Made by a program: the position numbers and the translations under genes
Shown here: positions 23,306 to 26,767 of the stretch, one piece after another
Layout: every line of letters starts with the position of its first letter
How positions within the stretch are numbered: the first letter of the stretch is position 1
The notes under the pieces: generated by a model
Databases searched by the model: none
Seen by the model: the letters and a program-made list of their open reading frames with translations, nothing else
Told to the model about the DNA's origin: nothing
From: Acidimicrobiia bacterium UBA4744
Lineage (GTDB): Bacteria > Actinomycetota > Acidimicrobiia > Spongiisociales > UBA4744
Reading direction: 5' to 3'
Length of the DNA stretch: 26,767 nucleotides
Assembly (NCBI GenBank): GCA_002403855.1
Contig: DHIO01000011.1
Location: 1-26,767 of the forward strand

Positions 23306-23368
23306 GCGGTCCGGCTTTGACCGGAGTACCAGTTTGAAGTTTGCAGCGCGAAGTCGCAAGTCTTCCGG

Positions 23369-24103
23369 TCACAACCGGTTCCGCACCCGGGCGACTTCGA
23401 AAACCGCCAGGGCGGCCGCAACCGAAGCGTTGAGGCTTTCCGAGGTGCCCATCATCGGGATGCGAACCCGCACGTCTACCCGCTGTTCGGTCAGTCTCGA
23501 CAAACCTTTCCCCTCACCGCCGACGACGATGGCGACCGGTTCGGTGAGCAACGGCAGGTCAAAGAGGCGCTCGCCACCGCCGGCCGTCAGCCCGAGCGTC
23601 CAGACTCCGGAACGCTTGAGGCGCTGGACGACGTCGGCAGTCGACGACTGCACTGAGACGCGGAGCCGCTCGAATGCCCCGGCCCCGGCTTTGAATGCCG
23701 TCGGCCCGAGCGGAGCCGTCCGGCGAGCGGGGACGACAAGACCGGTTGCCCCTGCCGCCCACGCTGAACGGGCCACGGCCCCGACGTTGTGGGGGTCTTC
23801 GAGATGATCGAGCACCACCAGGGCGCAGGGAGCAGGATCGGTCAATGCCTCGAGGCTATGGGTCGGGATGGGCCTCGCCCGGGCCACCATTCCCTGGGGC
23901 GCCGCCGTCACTGCGAAGGGCCGGACATCGTCGACGACTTCGATCCGGACACCGGCCGCCTCGGCTTGCTCGATCAGGGTGGCCATCTCCGGGCGGGACG
24001 CTCGAGCCGTCTCTACTCGGAGTTCGATCAGCCGGCCGGCCTGGAGAGCGGCCCGGACCGCATGGACCCCCTCCAGCTCAGCGCCGATGCCAGCGGGCAC
24101 CAT
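23369..24103 (-). CDS. rlmB: 23S rRNA (guanosine-2'-O-)-methyltransferase RlmB, TrmH family
   Basis: A 244-aa SPOUT methyltransferase that would methylate G2251 of 23S rRNA using S-adenosylmethionine. The N-terminal substrate domain starts with LEGVHAVRAAL, a family mark. The catalytic knot region has VVLDHLEDPHNVGAVARSAW, VGGEGKGLSRL and IPMMGTSESLNASVAAALAV, the SAM-binding deep knot. The start is ATG 24103, overlapping the end of cysS by 26 bases; GTG 24100 is possible, and no strong ribosome binding site is seen. In mycobacteria and Bacillus this gene also follows cysS. Confidence 0.92.
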   Translation of the reverse strand: MVPAGIGAELEGVHAVRAALQAGRLIELRVETARASRPEMATLIEQAEAAGVRIEVVDDVRPFAVTAAPQGMVARARPIPTHSLEALTDPAPCALVVLDHLEDPHNVGAVARSAWAAGATGLVVPARRTAPLGPTAFKAGAGAFERLRVSVQSSTADVVQRLKRSGVWTLGLTAGGGERLFDLPLLTEPVAIVVGGEGKGLSRLTEQRVDVRVRIPMMGTSESLNASVAAALAVFEVARVRNRL

Positions 24104-25484
24104 GGGGCGTATCCTCAACGACGATGTCGAGTGCCGCCAGGCCATCCCGCACGGCGTCTGCTCTTTCCCATTCACGGCGGCTGCGAGCCTGGTCCCGCTC
24201 GCTCAGCAGACGGTCCATGCTCTCCTCCGGGGTCGCCCCGGGCGACACCGCGAGGGACCTGAGGAGTTCATCGACCTGTTCGGCAATCTCCGCCAACTCC
24301 GACCGGGGCGGTTCGAGGCCCAGCACCTCGACAATTTCGTCGAATGCCCCCACCCATGGCCCCGCGTCCTCGCCCCGGTCGATAAGGCGGTTACCTTCCC
24401 GCACGGTGTCGAATAGGACGCTGATGGCTAAGGCCGTGTTGAAGTCGTCGTCCATGGCTTCGACGAACTCCTCCATCACTGTGGGTTCCGGATGTCCGGT
24501 TACCTCAGTCCGCCGGCGGAATGCCCACAGACGTTCGATGGCGGACCGGGCATCGGCGAGCAACTCGTCGGAATACTCCTGGGGACTTCGGTAGTGGGCT
24601 CTCAGGTAGAACAATCTCACCGCCATCGGGGTGAACCGGCGGATGGCTTCGCTCAGGTCGATCACATGACCGGTGGATTTGGCCATCTTCTCGCCGCCCA
24701 GGTTGACCATCTCGTTGTGGAGCCAGTACCTGGCGAAAGGTTGTCCGGTGGCGCCCTCCGACTGGGCTATCTCGTTCTCGTGATGCGGGAAGATGAGATC
24801 CGTGCCGCCGGCGTGGATGTCGAAGCCATTCCCCAGGTATTCCATGGCCATCGCCGAGCACTCGATGTGCCATCCCGGCCGTCCGCCCCCCCACGGTGCG
24901 TCCCATGCGGGTTCTCCCGGCTTGGCCCCTTTCCAGAGCGCGAAGTCGAGTGGATCGCGCTTGTGTTCACCCGGCTCGACCCGGGCCCCTACCATCAGAT
25001 CATCGAGGCTCCGTCCCGATAGCCTTCCGTAGCCCGGCAGGGAGCGCACCGCGAAGTAGACGTCTCCCCCGGCGGGATAGGCGAGACCCTTGTCGATCAG
25101 CGTCTCGATGAGTTTCACCATATGGGGTATGTGATCGGTCGCCCGCGGTTCGATCGTCGGGGGACGGACACCGAGGGCGGAATGTGCTTCCTCGAACCGT
25201 TTCGCCATGATCCCGGCCAGCTCCGGCACCGGAATCCCCTGCTCGGCGGCGGCGGCGATGATCTTGTCCTCTACGTCGGTGATGTTCCGCACGTAGATGA
25301 CGTCATATCCGCGCCACTCGAGATAGCGACGGATGGCGTCGAATGCCACCGCCGCCCGTCCGTGACCGAGATGCGGTTCGGATTGCACTGTGGCGCCACA
25401 GACGTACATCGAAACCTCACCCTCGCGGCGAGGAATCAACTTCTGCTTGCGGCGACCCAGGGTGTTGAAGACCTGCATTGCCAT
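24078..25484 (-). CDS. cysS: Cysteinyl-tRNA synthetase
   Basis: A 468-aa class-I synthetase that charges tRNA-Cys. The HIGH-type motif is PHLGHGRA (residues 37-44). Zinc ligands are the cysteine of YVCGATV, IECSAMAM and FPHHENEIAQSE, all present. KMSKS is GEKMAKSTGH. The full length with a C-terminal helical domain rules out the shorter mycothiol ligase MshC. The start is ATG 25484; ATG 25478 is equally possible, and neither has a clear ribosome binding site. The gap to ispF is 122 bases. The order ispD-ispF-cysS-rlmB is the same as in mycobacteria. Confidence 0.95.
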   Translation of the reverse strand: MAMQVFNTLGRRKQKLIPRREGEVSMYVCGATVQSEPHLGHGRAAVAFDAIRRYLEWRGYDVIYVRNITDVEDKIIAAAAEQGIPVPELAGIMAKRFEEAHSALGVRPPTIEPRATDHIPHMVKLIETLIDKGLAYPAGGDVYFAVRSLPGYGRLSGRSLDDLMVGARVEPGEHKRDPLDFALWKGAKPGEPAWDAPWGGGRPGWHIECSAMAMEYLGNGFDIHAGGTDLIFPHHENEIAQSEGATGQPFARYWLHNEMVNLGGEKMAKSTGHVIDLSEAIRRFTPMAVRLFYLRAHYRSPQEYSDELLADARSAIERLWAFRRRTEVTGHPEPTVMEEFVEAMDDDFNTALAISVLFDTVREGNRLIDRGEDAGPWVGAFDEIVEVLGLEPPRSELAEIAEQVDELLRSLAVSPGATPEESMDRLLSERDQARSRREWERADAVRDGLAALDIVVEDTPHGARWHRR

Positions 25485-25606
25485 CGATGTTAGGAGTTGC
25501 GAAGGGATTCCATGTCCACCCGGCCGGGTAGCGAGGCCTCACCCTCTCCTCCCCGGCTCCTTCCGCGCCGCTGGGAATTGCTCCTCCGCCCCGCCTGCGC
25601 GACGCC

Positions 25607-26092
25607 CTACAGAGTCTCTCCTGCGGGTCCGGCGGTCACCACGGCTACGGCGGCGACTCCCTCCTCTCGACCCAGGAAGCCCAGACCGTCGGTGGTGGTC
25701 GCTTTGACCGAAACCGAACCCGTATCGGTCTCCAAGACGGCTGCGAGGGCCGCCTGGACGGCCTCCCGCACCGGAGCCAGGCGCACGGATTCGGAGACGA
25801 CCGTGACATCGAGGTGAGTCACGGAGAGTCCCTCGGCATGGAACCGGTCGACCACGTTCCGCAACAACTCCATACTGTCGGCTCCCTCCCAGCGCGTATC
25901 CGACGACGGAAAGAACCCACCCAGGTCGCCGAGGGCGGCGGCCCCCAGCAGGGCATCGGCCACGGCGTGGGCAACCACATCGGCGTCGGAGGTACCGACG
26001 AGCCCGCGGGCGGGATCGGCAGGGACTCCGGCAAAGAGAACGGGAGGCTCACCTCCGAATCGGTGGACGTCGAACCCCCACCCGACCCTCAT
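25607..26092 (-). CDS. ispF: 2-C-methyl-D-erythritol 2,4-cyclodiphosphate synthase
   Basis: A 161-aa enzyme of the MEP isoprenoid pathway. It forms the cyclodiphosphate from the CDP-methylerythritol phosphate. Metal ligands are in GFDVHRF (Asp8, His10) and DVVAHAV (His42). GDLGGFFPSSD and KATTTDGLGFLGR are family motifs. Its ATG overlaps the ispD stop (ATGA), so they are co-translated; many bacteria fuse the two genes. Confidence 0.96.
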   Translation of the reverse strand: MRVGWGFDVHRFGGEPPVLFAGVPADPARGLVGTSDADVVAHAVADALLGAAALGDLGGFFPSSDTRWEGADSMELLRNVVDRFHAEGLSVTHLDVTVVSESVRLAPVREAVQAALAAVLETDTGSVSVKATTTDGLGFLGREEGVAAVAVVTAGPAGETL

Positions 26093-26697
26093 CGCACCAA
26101 CGCCTCCAGGAGCCGAAGATCAGCAGGGTACGTGACCTTCAGATTGCCTGGTTCGCCTTCAACCCAGGCGACCTTCTCTCCGGATCGCTCCAACAACACA
26201 GCGTCGTCGGTAGCAGCCTCGTCGTCCGCGGTGTGCGCTGCCCGCAACGAGTCGACTCGAAAGGCCTGCGGGGTCTGCACGCTGATGAGCGTCTCCCGGT
26301 CGACCGTCCCGACGATCAATCCCCCCGACACCCGTTTGAGCGTGTCCCGGACCGGGACGCCGGGTACGACCCCCGCTACGTCACCCACGGCCAACCGCTC
26401 GAGCACCCGGCTCACCAGGTCGGGGCTGGCGAAAGGACGCGCTGCGTCATGGACGACGACCGAAGAGACCAACTCCGGGATGATCGCCAAACCGGCCGCG
26501 ACCGAATCCCGGCGCCGGTCCCCACCGGGAATCCCGCCCGGCACCGGACCGACCACCACGACCTCCGACACCCCGCCCTCCAGCAGGGCATTGCGGGCCC
26601 ACTTCCATAGGGGCCTACCCTCCAGTTGGGCCTCGTGTTTGGCCCGGCCAAACCTCACTCCCCGTCCCGCCGCCACAACGATTCCCCAGGCCTTCAT
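26089..26697 (-). CDS. ispD: 2-C-methyl-D-erythritol 4-phosphate cytidylyltransferase
   Basis: A 202-aa cytidylyltransferase, shorter than the usual ~230 aa. The nucleotide-binding start is IVVAAGRGVRFGRAKHEAQ, where the typical PKQ becomes AKH. The other motifs are normal: VVVHDAARPF, GVPVRDTLKRV and ISVQTPQAFRVD. The reaction makes CDP-methylerythritol. The start ATG 26697 overlaps the stop of the PIN/TRAM gene, and the end overlaps ispF, giving a tightly coupled unit. Confidence 0.93.
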   Translation of the reverse strand: MKAWGIVVAAGRGVRFGRAKHEAQLEGRPLWKWARNALLEGGVSEVVVVGPVPGGIPGGDRRRDSVAAGLAIIPELVSSVVVHDAARPFASPDLVSRVLERLAVGDVAGVVPGVPVRDTLKRVSGGLIVGTVDRETLISVQTPQAFRVDSLRAAHTADDEAATDDAVLLERSGEKVAWVEGEPGNLKVTYPADLRLLEALVR

Positions 26698-26767
26698 GCG
26701 ACCGGACGCCCAAACAGCATTCGCCCCACCGAGGTGCGAGTGACGCTGGTGATCTCGACCTCGAGGG
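26694..26767 (-). CDS. C-terminal end of a PIN/TRAM protein (partial)
   Basis: Only the last 23 codons are inside the window: LEVEITSVTRTSVGRMLFGRPVA then TGA. The EVEVTSV-x-x-T-x-x-GRM(I/L)F pattern is the end of the TRAM domain in PIN/TRAM proteins, and in Bacillus the gene yacL lies just before ispD. The stop overlaps the ispD ATG (ATGA). The full protein lies beyond the window's right edge. Confidence 0.65.
   Translation of the reverse strand, partial: LEVEITSVTRTSVGRMLFGRPVA

Noticed and set aside
22799..23320. Plus-strand frame ending in NRTHDLLITNQLLCHLSYASAVRL, and the N-terminal part of the long P450 frame with VAQMAEQLICNQQVVGSIPSA
   Set aside because: Both are translations of the tRNA-Thr gene on either strand, not protein sequence.
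25485..25606. Possible T-box-like GGGTGGAC upstream of cysS
   Set aside because: Only a short part of the T-box consensus is present, with no matching stems or terminator, so it is likely chance.
1..26767. CRISPR array, transposase, integrase or phage genes
   Set aside because: No regularly spaced repeats with spacers and no mobile-element protein motifs were found on either strand.

Overview
The window reads as chromosomal DNA of a high-GC Gram-positive bacterium, most likely an actinobacterium from a deep, under-sampled lineage such as Acidimicrobiia. Support comes from the G/C-rich third codon positions, a DUF3263 protein (an actinobacterial family), a wax-ester synthase/diacylglycerol acyltransferase, an F420-type (Ddn-like) reductase, and the co-directional gene order PIN/TRAM-ispD-ispF-cysS-rlmB. 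The class-level placement is inference. No transposase, integrase, phage gene or CRISPR array was found; this is ordinary core and near-core chromosome.

Layout. 1-2.8 kb (+): glutamate dehydrogenase; a structured leader with a 43-codon small ORF that overlaps the start of an RRM RNA-binding protein; a strong terminator; a Ddn-like reductase. 2.8-3.15 kb: a hairpin-rich gap between convergent genes. 3.15-6.1 kb: a NYN nuclease with two LOTUS-like domains (-), divergent from a HAD-IB phosphatase (+), then a GNAT acetyltransferase and a small membrane protein (+). 6.1-7.2 kb (-): a CYTH protein and an uncharacterised partner in one operon. 7.4-10.3 kb (+): tRNA-Arg(CCT), WS/DGAT, and an MDR-type oxidoreductase. 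10.2-11.4 kb: a receiver-like protein (-) divergent from a degenerate HAD-like protein (+). 11.4-13.3 kb (-): a CvpA-CAP fusion and an AlaX-type editing protein.

13.4-18.4 kb holds a branched-chain amino-acid type ABC transporter. The binding lipoprotein livK is on the plus strand and faces the tightly overlapping livH-livM-livG-livF operon on the minus strand, with a perfect 15-bp hairpin between them. 18.5-21.6 kb (-): an AI-2E family permease, then a translationally coupled trio of DUF3263, a LytR_C-type anchored protein and a membrane protein with a possible toast-rack domain. 21.9-26.8 kb (-): a cytochrome P450, tRNA-Thr(TGT), rlmB, cysS, ispF, ispD and the last codons of a PIN/TRAM protein.

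Housekeeping functions (isoprenoid precursors, Cys-tRNA charging, Ala-tRNA proofreading, rRNA methylation) dominate the right side. The left side has accessory RNA and lipid metabolism genes. The items most worth a second look are the small ORF coupled to the RRM gene, the hairpin cluster at 2859-3000, the CYTH plus partner operon, the CvpA-CAP fusion, the receiver-like/HAD-like divergent pair, and the DUF3263-LytR_C-membrane trio. None of these is proven to be a new system.
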